This document shows positions 1-9,342 of a stretch of DNA of 64,000 nt, one piece after another. The DNA is taken from positions 21,444 through 85,443 of the forward strand of contig JAFCZJ010000015.1 of NCBI GenBank assembly GCA_019314375.1. Reading direction: 5' to 3'. A program made the position numbers and the translations under genes. The notes beneath the pieces are model-generated. The model saw only the letters and a program-made list of their open reading frames with translations, made no database searches and had not been told where the DNA came from. Origin of the DNA: Deltaproteobacteria bacterium. GTDB taxonomy: Bacteria > Myxococcota > B64-G9. The first letter of the stretch is position 1; each line of letters starts with the position of its first letter.

Positions 1-680
1 GTCGACAGCTTGTCCTTGCTCGCGTCCACCCATTGGCGCACGCCATGATCCACATACTGCTCCGTCCCCTTCGCCTCTACGCTCGTGGCAACGGCCACGC
101 TGGGGGGCTTCTTTACAATCGGCCGTGGACGCGGGGGCGGACGACGCGATGGCGGCGGCGGGCCGCGACGTCCCCTGCCCTTCTTCGCCTTGCTGCGGCG
201 ATAACGCTTGTGGGGACTGCTTTTGGTCGCGCTCACCGGGGCTGTAGCACCCGCGGCCAAGCCCGCCATGGGGGCTTCCTCTCGGTCCACCGATTTTTCC
301 ATCATCACATCGTCCGAAGAGAGGGCGCCGGTAATGGGTAACGTGGTCAACTTGATTTGTACGCGCAAACTCTTTCCATCGACAAGCCTAACCGAAAGCC
401 TCTTTGTCGAACACTTACTTTTGATGGCTTCCAGGCGGTAATTGCCGGGGGCCAATCCTTCAAAACGAAATGCCCCCTTTGCGTCGCTTGCGGTTCTTCG
501 AACCTTGTGCCCTGCCTGCCCCAATGGCCCTTCACAGGTGACCGACACCCCGGCTCCCTTCTTGCCGTCGACCAACACCTGGCCTGTGATGGTGCCCGTA
601 TCGGCGGCCCAAACAACCCCGGCCAAGAGCAGTACAGCCGGTCCCACCATCATCCATAACCATGCGCGTTTGTTTTTCAT
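1..680 (-). CDS. VWA-domain protein with N-terminal carboxypeptidase-regulatory-like domain (3' end beyond window)
   Basis: The frame runs open from ATG at 680 off the left edge, so the C-terminus is missing. AAGGAG lies 7 bases before the ATG. The protein has a signal peptide (residues 1-26, ending near VVWA), then a beta-sandwich like carboxypeptidase regulatory domains (about 28-115, with GAFRFEGLAPGNYRLEA). A basic Pro/Arg/Lys-rich linker follows (about 150-200). Just before the edge, the segment GTEQYVDHGVRQWVDASKD matches residues 110-127 of the downstream-numbered neighbour at 701-2383, where it precedes a von Willebrand factor A domain. I infer a second copy of the same secreted VWA protein with a different N-terminus. 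It lies 20 bases from that neighbour on the same strand, so co-transcription is likely. The function of this family is unknown. Confidence 0.8.
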   Translation of the reverse strand, partial: MKNKRAWLWMMVGPAVLLLAGVVWAADTGTITGQVLVDGKKGAGVSVTCEGPLGQAGHKVRRTASDAKGAFRFEGLAPGNYRLEAIKSKCSTKRLSVRLVDGKSLRVQIKLTTLPITGALSSDDVMMEKSVDREEAPMAGLAAGATAPVSATKSSPHKRYRRSKAKKGRGRRGPPPPSRRPPPRPRPIVKKPPSVAVATSVEAKGTEQYVDHGVRQWVDASKDKLS

Positions 681-700
681 GTCCGCTCCTTAGGCCAAAC

Positions 701-2383
701 TCAGGGCTTTTTGCCCATGAGGGTGGCGGATTTGTCGATGAGCTCGATGAGTTCAAGCTCTTCTTTGTTCTCTCGGCTCAGGGCCTTTTGGGCCAAGGCA
801 CGGGCCTTCGCCATGGTCCAACTTTCCGCGAAGGGGCTTTTGCGCAGGTTTTCGGCCAAGGCGGCGGCCGACACGGCCCGCTTGAAATCCGGTCCTGTTT
901 CTTCAAAACTCTTTTTCATCAAGGACGGATTGATGGGGAAGGCCTTTTCCGCGGCCTTGACGCCCTGGGGCTTCTTCCAGCGCACGCGCACCGTGGCCCA
1001 GGCCACTTTTGGATTGGTCACGTCCACCTCGTACAAGGCCGTGACCGTGTGGCCGGCGCCGATCTCGCCCGCATCCACTTTGTCATTCCGGAAATCTTTG
1101 TCGGCGATATCACGATTTTCGTAACCCACCAGGCGGTACTTCTTGACGGCCTTGGGATCGAACTCGACTTGGATTTTCACGTCCTTGGCGATGACCTGCA
1201 GGGTGCCCATCATTTTCTCACCGAAGATGCGCTTCGCCTGGTCGATGGTATCGATGTAAAAGTAGTTGCCGTTGCCCTTGTTGGCCAATTGCTCCATGCG
1301 ATGGTCTTTGTAGTTACCCATGCCGAAGCCAATGGTGGACAAGGTCACGCCCTCTTCGGCGTAATGCTTGATCGAGTCCAAGATGCTTCCATGCTCGGTG
1401 CGACCCACGTTGGCGTCGCCGTCGGAACAAACGATGACGCGGTTAACCGAATTGCCCTTGAAATTCGTGTAAGCAAGCTTGTAAGCCAGCTGCAAGCCCG
1501 AGCCCATGGCTGTCGAACCGCCCGTTTTCAGGTTCTCCAAAGCAGCGTGGATCTTTGCGCGTTGCTCCATGGGCGTAGGCGGCAGCACTTCACGCACCGC
1601 ACCGGCATAGGTACACAAAGCCACCGTGTCACCATCCTGGAGCTGATCGAGCAAAAATCGAAGACTCTGTTTCACCAAACCCATCTTGTCGCGAGAGGTC
1701 ATGGAGCCGGAAATATCCACCAAGAAAGTCAAATGCACGGGTTTGCGCGTTTTGGCGGTCACCTCGCGTCCCTTGATGCCCACGCGAAGCAGGGTCAGAT
1801 TCTTCTCAAAGGGAGATGGCGTGGCCTCCAAAGACACGCTAAAAGCCGCATTGGTCGGTGGCGCATAATTGTAGGTAAAGTAATTGATGAATTCTTCGGT
1901 TCGCACCGAAGACGCGGGCGGCAGGTGCCCTTCGCGCAGCTTGCGCCGGGCGATGGTGTATGAGGCCGTGTCCACATCGATGCTGAAGGTAGACAAGGCA
2001 TCCTTCGATGCGTCTTCCCACTGCCGAACTCCATGATCCACATACTGCTCCGTGCCGTCGCCATCCTTGTCCTTGGCTATCATCCCGCTGCCGACTGCGG
2101 GCATCGGCATCGAAGGCGCTCCACCCGCCAGGGCACGAGACTTCTTGGGCCTGGCTTCTTTTCTGCGCACAGACAGCATTTCCACTTTTGACTCGCTCAG
2201 AACCGACATTTTCTGGGCTTCTTCCTGGGGCCGGGCCGCCGAATCAGGCGCAACCGCAGCACTGGGTTTACCCCCTTCGGTGCCCGCTAAGGCATCCGCG
2301 CTCTTTTCTCGCTCGCAAGCGCTCAACGAAACCAAGAACATAACGATTGAAATCAACGACAAAGAAGTTCGCATGGCTCTCAT
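701..2383 (-). CDS. VWA-domain lipoprotein (YfbK-like, DUF3520-type C-terminus)
   Basis: The 560-residue protein has a lipoprotein signal (LVSLSAC, lipidated Cys23), a low-complexity linker to about 110, a vWF_A-type N-terminal region (SIDVDTASYTIARRKL, about 134-150), and a VWA domain with an intact metal-ion-dependent adhesion site (DISGSM, Asp223, Ser225, Ser227). The remainder fits the DUF3520-type tail seen in YfbK-like proteins. GGGAGG four bases before the ATG supports this start. Members are predicted cell-envelope proteins; their molecular role is not established. Two short hairpin-forming palindromes lie in the 93-base gap upstream. The next gene is a paralog, giving a tandem pair. 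Confidence 0.88.
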   Translation of the reverse strand: MRAMRTSLSLISIVMFLVSLSACEREKSADALAGTEGGKPSAAVAPDSAARPQEEAQKMSVLSESKVEMLSVRRKEARPKKSRALAGGAPSMPMPAVGSGMIAKDKDGDGTEQYVDHGVRQWEDASKDALSTFSIDVDTASYTIARRKLREGHLPPASSVRTEEFINYFTYNYAPPTNAAFSVSLEATPSPFEKNLTLLRVGIKGREVTAKTRKPVHLTFLVDISGSMTSRDKMGLVKQSLRFLLDQLQDGDTVALCTYAGAVREVLPPTPMEQRAKIHAALENLKTGGSTAMGSGLQLAYKLAYTNFKGNSVNRVIVCSDGDANVGRTEHGSILDSIKHYAEEGVTLSTIGFGMGNYKDHRMEQLANKGNGNYFYIDTIDQAKRIFGEKMMGTLQVIAKDVKIQVEFDPKAVKKYRLVGYENRDIADKDFRNDKVDAGEIGAGHTVTALYEVDVTNPKVAWATVRVRWKKPQGVKAAEKAFPINPSLMKKSFEETGPDFKRAVSAAALAENLRKSPFAESWTMAKARALAQKALSRENKEELELIELIDKSATLMGKKP

Positions 2384-2400
2384 GACGCCTCCCGGAATTG

Positions 2401-2416
2401 AGTACCCATAGGTACT
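2401..2416. promoter_or_regulatory. Perfect 6-bp inverted repeat in the upstream gap of the VWA gene
   Basis: AGTACC-CATA-GGTACT forms a perfect 6-bp stem with a 4-base loop, 18 bases before the VWA start at 2383. A second palindrome of the same size follows at 2438-2453. There is no U-tract, so it is not an obvious intrinsic terminator. An operator or mRNA leader hairpin is possible. Its function is inferred only from position and symmetry. Confidence 0.3.
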
Positions 2417-2437
2417 TTCTACGAATGAAGTGCCCGA

Positions 2438-2453
2438 AGGATCTCATGATCCT
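2438..2453. promoter_or_regulatory. Second perfect 6-bp inverted repeat in the same gap
   Basis: AGGATC-TCAT-GATCCT forms a perfect stem with a 4-base loop, between the end of the lipoprotein gene at 2477 and the VWA start at 2383. It is paired with the 2401-2416 palindrome but the sequences differ. It could be a weak terminator for the upstream gene or an operator; there is no strong U-run. Confidence 0.3.
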
Positions 2454-2476
2454 GCTGATATATGCAAACCGGGGCC

Positions 2477-4615
2477 TTAAAGTTCCGAGTCGGCCGCGGG
2501 CTGCTCCGGGGGATCCAGAGGGGCTTGCTTTAGTTGCGCCAGGAACCAGGTCAGCTCTTCGTCAATACGGGCTGCCCTTGCCTTGGAAAGTGGGTCTTTG
2601 AGGCCGCAGTCGAGTTGCGGACGAATTTCTTCGATTGCTTTGACCAGAAGGCTGTGTTTCTCGAGGGAGTCGGCATAGGACAGCGCGCTCAAGGCAAGAA
2701 TCATCGCCCGCTTGACTTCGACCAGGCAAGCAGAGCCCTTGGACTGAGCATACCGTAAGCCGGGGGAGGGCCAATCCAGATTTCCATAGTTTGCAAATCG
2801 GTACGGGGGCGATTTCTTTTCACCCGATTTCTTTTCACCTGGACGTTGGAATGTCGTCTCCACCTTTATCGCCCGCTCGCCAAGCGCTCCACGGCTTTCC
2901 ACCTGACCCAAGGCCAAAAATGTGCCCCCGTGGCTTTTCGGTAATCTGCTTGGGCTTAAGTGAAACGCGAAGGGCGCGACGGGACCGAATTGTTGCCGGC
3001 GGACAAACACCTCGTGGGGATCTGTGTTGATGCCCAATAACAATGTGTCATGATTTTCGCCTGGCTCGATGAGTAGCTTGGTTCTGAATCTCTCGTCTCC
3101 CTGGAAGCGATCCTTGAGATGAGCCAGGGCTTTTTTCAACCAGCTGCTGTCGTAGCCCTTGGGCAGGTCGGCGGCCATAGCGAGCTCCATCCAGGCTCCG
3201 CCATCCGGCGCCATCAGGGCCGTCGGATTGAAGCTCAGCAAGGAGATTTTCAGACTCTTTGGGAGCCGTATGGGATCCATGCCCCTCAAGGCTTTGCGGC
3301 TGCCGAAAATCTGTCTGGCGAGCGCGTGGATCTGGCAAAAAGCACCACATTCCTGAATGGCCTGGATAAGCTTGAGAGGGTCCTTGCTGTCAAAATTGGC
3401 CGGCACCTGAGCGCGGTCCACCATGGCTTCCAGATCGAGCGCGATGGACATCTTCATCAGGGCGGGGAGTTCACGGAAATCATAGGAGATGATCCTGCCC
3501 TGCTTGCCGGCGCGACAGATCTCCGCCCCCAGTCGGGTCAGGCTGGACACTTGGCGAAGGCGAATGCCGTCTCGAAAAGAGAGACCCATGACGATGTCGT
3601 CCACTTCGGCGCCCAGGGGCGTCATGACAAGGCTCGCCGTATGTACCTCGCTCATACCCTTGGCCCAGAGTACCGGTCGCTCGACTTGATCTGCGTAGGG
3701 CATCACGCTTTGCACCATTTGGGTGCCTTGCTGAATGGCCAAATTCTCAAGCAGCCAGGGGCGCAAATACACACCAAGAAAATCAGGAGAAGAGGCCAAG
3801 TAGTGAAGAGCCGGGGTGCTCGGCAGACTGTCCACCGATGGATTTTGGTCAAGAATCTCCCGCCAGGTCTTCAGGCTGGGGTTCGGCCCGCCGTCGACAG
3901 TATCCAGACCAGGGTCATTGCCGATGAGCAGCTCAATTCGCAACCACCTGTCTTCCGGAATCAGGGCCACAAAATCGTTGGTGTCGCGAAGTGGACACAA
4001 AACACCACCCTTGAGTCCAGGAAAAGAAGCGGCCAGGGGTTCCGGCTTCAAGCCGATGGAGACAAGGATTAGCCTGAAGGTGACGAGCAAGGCTTTGCTG
4101 TCTTCTGCGGGAACCAGGATTCGATGCCGCAACCCGACGCGCTTCATCCTCAAGAGATCCGCGCCCGGAAGCAAATTGGCCAAACCCAGGCCTGACGGAT
4201 CGGGTTGCGCCTCGAAAAGGGCCGCCACAATCGGCCTCTTGTCGTCCCATCCCGGCCAAGAACTCGGTGCCTCGAAAGTCTTGCCGCTAAGCAATCCGAT
4301 CCACTGACCGACTGCCGCCGGTATCCCCGACGCCGCGCTTGTTTTGCTGAGGGACCCATCAAAACCCAGCAAGCGCTCAAGTCCGGAAAGCAACTCGGGC
4401 CGCAAGGCCAGTTCGGCCTGGGCCGCCTTCCATTGCTCGGGCCTTAGCAGCACAAGCAGGCTGGCCCGATCTCCCGCATGACGAAGAAGCTCCATCGTGC
4501 TCGCATCCACGCCCTCCAATCCGGATTCCCATCCTTCTCCCCGAATTTGCGGGCCGGAACACCCCAAACCAACCAGGGAAACCATCAACACCAAGATGAC
4601 CAAATTGAAGCGCAT
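2477..4615 (-). CDS. Large predicted lipoprotein, family not recognised
   Basis: The 712-residue protein starts with a clear lipoprotein signal (LVGLGCS, lipidated Cys at about residue 19). The rest is soluble, rich in Leu, Ala and Pro, with no transmembrane segment and no catalytic motif that I recognise. The C-terminal 60 residues look helical. It lies 38 bases downstream of the LpxL-like acyltransferase gene on the same strand, so it may be the last gene of the leftward lipid operon or the start of the envelope group with the VWA genes. The location is predicted to be the outer or inner membrane surface facing the periplasm. No function is assigned. Confidence 0.75.
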   Translation of the reverse strand: MRFNLVILVLMVSLVGLGCSGPQIRGEGWESGLEGVDASTMELLRHAGDRASLLVLLRPEQWKAAQAELALRPELLSGLERLLGFDGSLSKTSAASGIPAAVGQWIGLLSGKTFEAPSSWPGWDDKRPIVAALFEAQPDPSGLGLANLLPGADLLRMKRVGLRHRILVPAEDSKALLVTFRLILVSIGLKPEPLAASFPGLKGGVLCPLRDTNDFVALIPEDRWLRIELLIGNDPGLDTVDGGPNPSLKTWREILDQNPSVDSLPSTPALHYLASSPDFLGVYLRPWLLENLAIQQGTQMVQSVMPYADQVERPVLWAKGMSEVHTASLVMTPLGAEVDDIVMGLSFRDGIRLRQVSSLTRLGAEICRAGKQGRIISYDFRELPALMKMSIALDLEAMVDRAQVPANFDSKDPLKLIQAIQECGAFCQIHALARQIFGSRKALRGMDPIRLPKSLKISLLSFNPTALMAPDGGAWMELAMAADLPKGYDSSWLKKALAHLKDRFQGDERFRTKLLIEPGENHDTLLLGINTDPHEVFVRRQQFGPVAPFAFHLSPSRLPKSHGGTFLALGQVESRGALGERAIKVETTFQRPGEKKSGEKKSPPYRFANYGNLDWPSPGLRYAQSKGSACLVEVKRAMILALSALSYADSLEKHSLLVKAIEEIRPQLDCGLKDPLSKARAARIDEELTWFLAQLKQAPLDPPEQPAADSEL

Positions 4616-4653
4616 GAGATCCTCCTCCTGGGCCCAAGGCGGGCCTATCTCGA

Positions 4654-5529
4654 CTAGGATTTTGGCAAGACAAAATTCTCAAAGTGATACCACTGGCTGG
4701 GATACCGCCGAAGCACGTCTTCCAGATTTCGAGCGTAGGCCTGTGCTGAGCGTTCAATGGCGGGCCAGCGGTCCGCCCTGGAGGCGGCTTCAACCCGAAA
4801 AGGCTCCATGGCCTCCAATCGATATTTCCGTCGGCCGCATCGCAGCACAAAAAAGACACAAATTTCCGCGCCCGAGGCCAGGGCGAAAAGATGAGGCCCG
4901 GCCGGCACAAGGGCCTTGTGCCCTAAAAAATCCACCTCCACCGAGCGCTGGCCTTCAGCCCAAAGGCGATCCCCGGCAAAAGAAATCAGCCCCCCCTTGC
5001 GCAGAAAACTCAGACCTTCCAAGGAATCCAGCGAGCTCCCTCCCTGCTCGCTAGCGACAATCAGGGATACGCCACCCTCCCGCAGATCGTCTTTTTGCAT
5101 CTTTTCGACCTGCTCTCGCTGTCGCTGTCCCATAAACAGCATCAAGGGAATTTTTCGGCGCTTGAAAATCCGCGCCGCAGCTTCCCAGGCCCCCATGTGG
5201 CTCATCAACAAAATGCCCCCAGAGCCCGAATGGGCCAGGCGCTCCACGTGCTCGAAACCAATGCGTTCGGTCTCAAAAACGCCACCTCGGCCGAGTCGAA
5301 TCCTTTCCGCAAAAAGAGACGAAAAATTATGAAACTGCCTCCAGGTCAAGGCCAGCCTGGACCACCACCCGCGCCCAGGAAAGGCGGCCGCATAGAGGGC
5401 CAGACTTGTCCTCACCCGCCCCGGATAAAAAACAAAATACCACGTGGACACAAACCAGGCGAAGAGGGCCACTATCAAAACACCCAGCCCCCGGGACATA
5501 GACAAGAGACGATACAGCCAGCCTATCAT
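4654..5529 (-). CDS. LpxL/HtrB-like lysophospholipid acyltransferase
   Basis: About 291 residues when started at the ATG at 5529, whose ATGA overlaps the stop of the MMPL gene; a longer in-frame start at 5655 would lie deep inside that gene. There is one N-terminal membrane segment (about 10-30, LIVALFAWFVSTWYFVF). The acyltransferase motif HxxxxE is present as SHMGAWE, followed by the block FAGDRLW (usual form GDR). Family members transfer an acyl chain from acyl-ACP to a lipid acceptor at the inner membrane. Aryl polyene loci regularly contain such a gene, thought to attach the polyene to its lipid anchor. That role is inferred from context, and lipid A acylation remains an alternative. Confidence 0.85.
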   Translation of the reverse strand: MIGWLYRLLSMSRGLGVLIVALFAWFVSTWYFVFYPGRVRTSLALYAAAFPGRGWWSRLALTWRQFHNFSSLFAERIRLGRGGVFETERIGFEHVERLAHSGSGGILLMSHMGAWEAAARIFKRRKIPLMLFMGQRQREQVEKMQKDDLREGGVSLIVASEQGGSSLDSLEGLSFLRKGGLISFAGDRLWAEGQRSVEVDFLGHKALVPAGPHLFALASGAEICVFFVLRCGRRKYRLEAMEPFRVEAASRADRWPAIERSAQAYARNLEDVLRRYPSQWYHFENFVLPKS

Positions 5530-8500
5530 TCGGCCGCCTCCCCCCGCGATGCCACAAACCACCACTCGCATCGACCAGGTGCCGAGGCCTCGACGAGTTC
5601 CACCCTCAGGCCGGCGGACTGCAAAGCGGCAAGCAGCGTCTCTTGGCTGCGCCAATGATGTCGCTCACCCCGCAGCCTGATACGCAGGGCCTCGATGCCT
5701 CGCTCCAGGAAACGACCTTCTTCCGGCAAAGTCGCGCGCAGGATCATCCGGCCCTCGGGCTTCAGGCGTTCGACCACCCCGGCCAGGGTTTCGGCCAGAG
5801 CTGTTTCGTCCAGGTAATGAACCATGTCCAGCATCATAACCCGGTCGAAAAGGCCATCGGCGGCCGACAAATCCGGCGCCGCGGCAACATGGACTTGACC
5901 ACGCTCCCCCAGGACGCGTCTTGCCACCCGCGCCCGATCGGCCACGGGCTCGATCCCCACCACGCGCAAATCCCGTCGAGCAAGAGCCAACCAAGTGGCC
6001 GGCACCCCCAGGCCGCAACCGATGTCCAAAAGCCTCTGCCCATCGCTCAACCATTCAGCCAACTTGGGAAACATGGGATCGGCGGAAAGCTTGAAGCGGG
6101 CGAAGAAACGAAAACCCGGCTCCAATCGTCGATAGCGCCGACGCAAAGCTCGGGCGTGGTCGGCCGAAGACAGCGCAAAGGGCTGCTTTGGAAAAGGCAC
6201 AGGCGAAAAAAGACGATTGAGCAAAGGCGGCAAGATCAAAAAGCTGCCCAGCAAGGCAAAGCCGATTCCCAGCGCCATGCTTACACCCGCCGAACGCGGC
6301 ACGGCATGCTCCGCGCTCAAGAGGCTGAGCATGCCGATCAGGGTGGAGCCGCCGGCCAACAGGACCGTCACACGCACCGGCCCCATGGCCGGATGCGAAG
6401 GCTCAAAAAATCGCTGCTGTCCGCGCACCAGGTACAAGGCGTAATCCACGCCCATGCCCAAGACCACCACCGCAAGCATGAGGGAAGGCAAGTCCAAGGG
6501 ATGGCCCAAAAGACGCAAACCCAGCAAGCTGGCCAATCCGGCAAAAAGCAGGGGCAAGATGGTGGTAAGCACCAACAATAAATCCATGAACAAAAAGACC
6601 AGCAAGATGACCACCGCCAAAGCCACCAGCAAGACCATGCTCTCGAAAGTCCGCCCCAACAAATCCCCCAGCCGCTCGGAAAACAAGGCAGGCTCAAAAA
6701 CCGCCACCTGGGCTCGCTCAAATACAGGAACCAAAACCGAGCCATCGTAGGACGATGCCGGTCGCAGGTTGGCGAACCAGCGCCAGGCACCCTCGGCCTG
6801 GACTACACCCAAGGCCTTCAGCACACCCGGGGGCAAGGAAAACGCGGGCGCGCGATCCGGCTCCAGGCGAGCAATGAAAGGTGCAAAGGCATCGCGAGCA
6901 AAACCCAGCTCAAGACCGATGCCTTCCAGCTTGTCGATAAGCGCAAGCCTTCGTGATGGAGAAAAAAACTTGCGCCAGGCCGCAAGTCGATCTTGGGCCA
7001 ACACGCCGGTTGGTGCCAAATCCCAGGGTCCCAGGACTTCTTCTATCTGCTCGCTCTTGACGGCCTGCTCCAACAGGGGTGCCAATCGAGACCCCGCCAG
7101 CAAAAGGGCCGGCAACGACTCGGCTTCCAGCATCAACGAAGGCCCTCGACCCATCTGGCCCCAGGTTTTTTCCAAGGCCTGCTCGGCTTCGCGAGTGGCC
7201 GGACTGACCGAGTTCATGCCCTGCAAATCCACCTTCATCCCCGGCGGTCCCAAAACCGAAAGCCCAACACCGACCAACAAAACGAGCACCATGGCCGGCC
7301 AGAATCGCCTCCCCCCCCCGACCCAGCCAAGCCAAGACTCCACGGGCAGCAGGCTTGTTTTCCGGCCGGCCGGCGGCCTCGGCAAAAGCCGAGGCATCAC
7401 CAGATGAACAAAGGCAAAAGCAAAACCCACACCCAGGGCCGCGAGAATCCCAACCTGGGCCAAGATAGAAAAACCCGACAAGGTCAGCGCGGCAAAAGCG
7501 CCCACCGTGGTCAAGGTAGCGAAAAGCCCCACACTCCAAACTCGCCGCGCCGCATCCCGGCCACTTTTCACCTCACCCCCGTCGAGAAAACGCAAAAAAG
7601 CGATCCCGTGATCCACGGTGATGGCCACCAGGGCCCCGCCAAAACCCAAGGCCAAGGCCGAGATGCGATCTTCAAACAGGGAATAGACAAGCATGGCCGC
7701 GGAGATCCCGGCAAAGGCCGGCAAAAGCGCAAGCAAGCCCAACCAGGGCCGAGGGAAACACAAAAGGAGAAGCAAGAGGATGCCGATGGTGGCGATCCAG
7801 ACGGCGCGCTCCGTATCGCTTCTGGCCATGCGCTCGTTGTCCAGGGCCGCTCGCCAGCTACCCATGGCTCGCAGGCGAATCTCGGCCGGGATCTCAGCCT
7901 TCAAGCGAACAAACAAAGATTCAATCCCACGCGCCGTGACCGTATCCGTGCCTCGTCCTTTGGGTTCGGCCAGAAGCAAAACATGCTTGCCATCCGCGCT
8001 CAAAAGGTGGCCGGCGCGCATACGGGCCCCGGGCGACGGACTCAAGGAGGCCAGTCGTTGAAATACCAGCTCGTGCAAGCCCAGGGGATCCGCGGCCAAG
8101 AGTTCGGCCTGCCCCACGCCATCCAAAGAGGCCATCTCATTCAAAGATCGCAACAATCGTCCGCGGATGAACGCTGCATCCAATCGGGGCGCCACATCTT
8201 GTTCGAGCATTTTTTCATCGAACATAAAGGGCAAACGCGCGGGCAAATCCGCCAAGAATCCAGCAAAATCCTGTGCCGCTTCATTCAGTCCCACTTTGGC
8301 AAAAAGACCGCTTTCGCGCATGCGCTTGCTGCAAGTTTCCGCGGCCTCGAAAAGACGCTCGGTGGAGCCATCCGCGACCTCCAAGTCCACCACCACCTGC
8401 TCCAGAGCTGGGTGTGCGTCAAGCACCCGCCGCGCGGACTCCATGGCAAGATCGCCCGCGGGCAAAGCAGCCAACACATCGCTGTCCACCTGTAAGCGAG

Positions 8501-8588
8501 AAAAACCCAACCAAAAGGCAGCCGGCACACCAATGAGAACCAGGACAAGGGTCAGCCAGCGACCGAATTCAAACCCTGGACGTCTCAT
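5526..8588 (-). CDS. MMPL/RND-type exporter fused to a C-terminal SAM methyltransferase
   Basis: 1020 residues from the ATG at 8588, which lies inside the end of the glycosyltransferase gene (20-base overlap). Residues 1 to about 745 form an MMPL exporter with two six-helix repeats and two large periplasmic loops (first helix about 11-30; helix clusters about 210-390 and 600-730). After a short linker, residues about 770-1020 form a class I methyltransferase with the SAM motif LLDIGCGLGVP. Exporters of this type occur in APE loci and are predicted to move the lipid product across the inner membrane. APE methyltransferases are usually separate proteins, so the fusion suggests methylation coupled to export. 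The substrate is unknown. Confidence 0.87.
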   Translation of the reverse strand: MRRPGFEFGRWLTLVLVLIGVPAAFWLGFSRLQVDSDVLAALPAGDLAMESARRVLDAHPALEQVVVDLEVADGSTERLFEAAETCSKRMRESGLFAKVGLNEAAQDFAGFLADLPARLPFMFDEKMLEQDVAPRLDAAFIRGRLLRSLNEMASLDGVGQAELLAADPLGLHELVFQRLASLSPSPGARMRAGHLLSADGKHVLLLAEPKGRGTDTVTARGIESLFVRLKAEIPAEIRLRAMGSWRAALDNERMARSDTERAVWIATIGILLLLLLCFPRPWLGLLALLPAFAGISAAMLVYSLFEDRISALALGFGGALVAITVDHGIAFLRFLDGGEVKSGRDAARRVWSVGLFATLTTVGAFAALTLSGFSILAQVGILAALGVGFAFAFVHLVMPRLLPRPPAGRKTSLLPVESWLGWVGGGRRFWPAMVLVLLVGVGLSVLGPPGMKVDLQGMNSVSPATREAEQALEKTWGQMGRGPSLMLEAESLPALLLAGSRLAPLLEQAVKSEQIEEVLGPWDLAPTGVLAQDRLAAWRKFFSPSRRLALIDKLEGIGLELGFARDAFAPFIARLEPDRAPAFSLPPGVLKALGVVQAEGAWRWFANLRPASSYDGSVLVPVFERAQVAVFEPALFSERLGDLLGRTFESMVLLVALAVVILLVFLFMDLLLVLTTILPLLFAGLASLLGLRLLGHPLDLPSLMLAVVVLGMGVDYALYLVRGQQRFFEPSHPAMGPVRVTVLLAGGSTLIGMLSLLSAEHAVPRSAGVSMALGIGFALLGSFLILPPLLNRLFSPVPFPKQPFALSSADHARALRRRYRRLEPGFRFFARFKLSADPMFPKLAEWLSDGQRLLDIGCGLGVPATWLALARRDLRVVGIEPVADRARVARRVLGERGQVHVAAAPDLSAADGLFDRVMMLDMVHYLDETALAETLAGVVERLKPEGRMILRATLPEEGRFLERGIEALRIRLRGERHHWRSQETLLAALQSAGLRVELVEASAPGRCEWWFVASRGEAAE

Positions 8589-9339
8589 CGTCACGAGCCT
8601 TGGGGCTTTGTGGCGGTAACAACAAACGTCGCGCCCTGATGCGGCGAGGCCACAAGATGCGTTGGGTGATGAGCCTGGTAAAAGTAGTCGAATTGCGCCA
8701 GAAATCCATCCACGGTCGAAAATGGGAAATGCGTTCACCCCTGGGCTGATAGACCACACCCACCTCTTGCTCACGCACGGGCAAGCCCTTCCAGCGGGCC
8801 TTGATCAACACCTCCACCTCCCACTGAAATCTCTCGGCCCGTGCATCCAAGCTCAGCACCTCGGGCAGGGGATACACACGAAAGCCGCTCTGGCTGTCGC
8901 GCACCTTCGGCCCGCCCGCGGCGCTCACCCAGAAGTTGGAAAAACCCCGGCCAAAGCGACTCGTCCAAGGGGTGTGCTCACCATCCATGCCGCGACGGCA
9001 TCCGACAACGATGGCACGAGGTTCGTTCGTGGCTTCCTCCATGAGCGCGATGGCGTCCGCGGGATCATGCTGCCCATCCGCATCCAGGGTCACCGCCCAG
9101 CCAGCATGTGAAGCGGCAGCCAAAAAACCGGTCTTCATGGCCGCCCCCTTCCCTCTATTTTTCTCATGCCTCAGAAGGGTGATGCCTTCGACCCCCCGTA
9201 AAAGTTCGGCGCATTCCTCATCGGAGCCATCATCCACAACGAAAACCCGTTTGTCTTGGTCGAGGACTCGGGCGAGCAATTCCCGCAGGCCTCGCGGGTG
9301 ATTGTACACCGGAATCACAAATGCAAAGTCCCGGCCCAA
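8569..9339 (-). CDS. Family 2 glycosyltransferase
   Basis: 256 residues with the GT-A fold signature of GT2: nucleotide-binding start FVIPVYNHP (6-14), VVDDGSDEE, and the DxD-like metal site LDADGQHDP (about 84-92). The acceptor-side region is QSGFRVYPL. Dolichyl-phosphate-mannose-synthase-like members transfer a sugar from a nucleotide sugar to a lipid or polyprenyl carrier on the cytoplasmic side. Its place between an ACP gene and the exporter gene fits the GT2 of APE loci. The end of the gene contains the start of the exporter gene. The sugar donor cannot be read from the sequence. Confidence 0.88.
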   Translation of the reverse strand: MGRDFAFVIPVYNHPRGLRELLARVLDQDKRVFVVDDGSDEECAELLRGVEGITLLRHEKNRGKGAAMKTGFLAAASHAGWAVTLDADGQHDPADAIALMEEATNEPRAIVVGCRRGMDGEHTPWTSRFGRGFSNFWVSAAGGPKVRDSQSGFRVYPLPEVLSLDARAERFQWEVEVLIKARWKGLPVREQEVGVVYQPRGERISHFRPWMDFWRNSTTFTRLITQRILWPRRIRARRLLLPPQSPKARDDETSRV

Positions 9340-9342
9340 AGC

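Noticed and set aside
662..1963. 433-codon open frame on the + strand
   Set aside because: Antisense to the VWA gene with an intact MIDAS motif on the minus strand; shadow frame.
6993..8495. 500-codon + strand frame opposite the MMPL gene
   Set aside because: Gln/Arg/Pro/His-rich composition of a shadow; the MMPL gene on the minus strand has clear helices.
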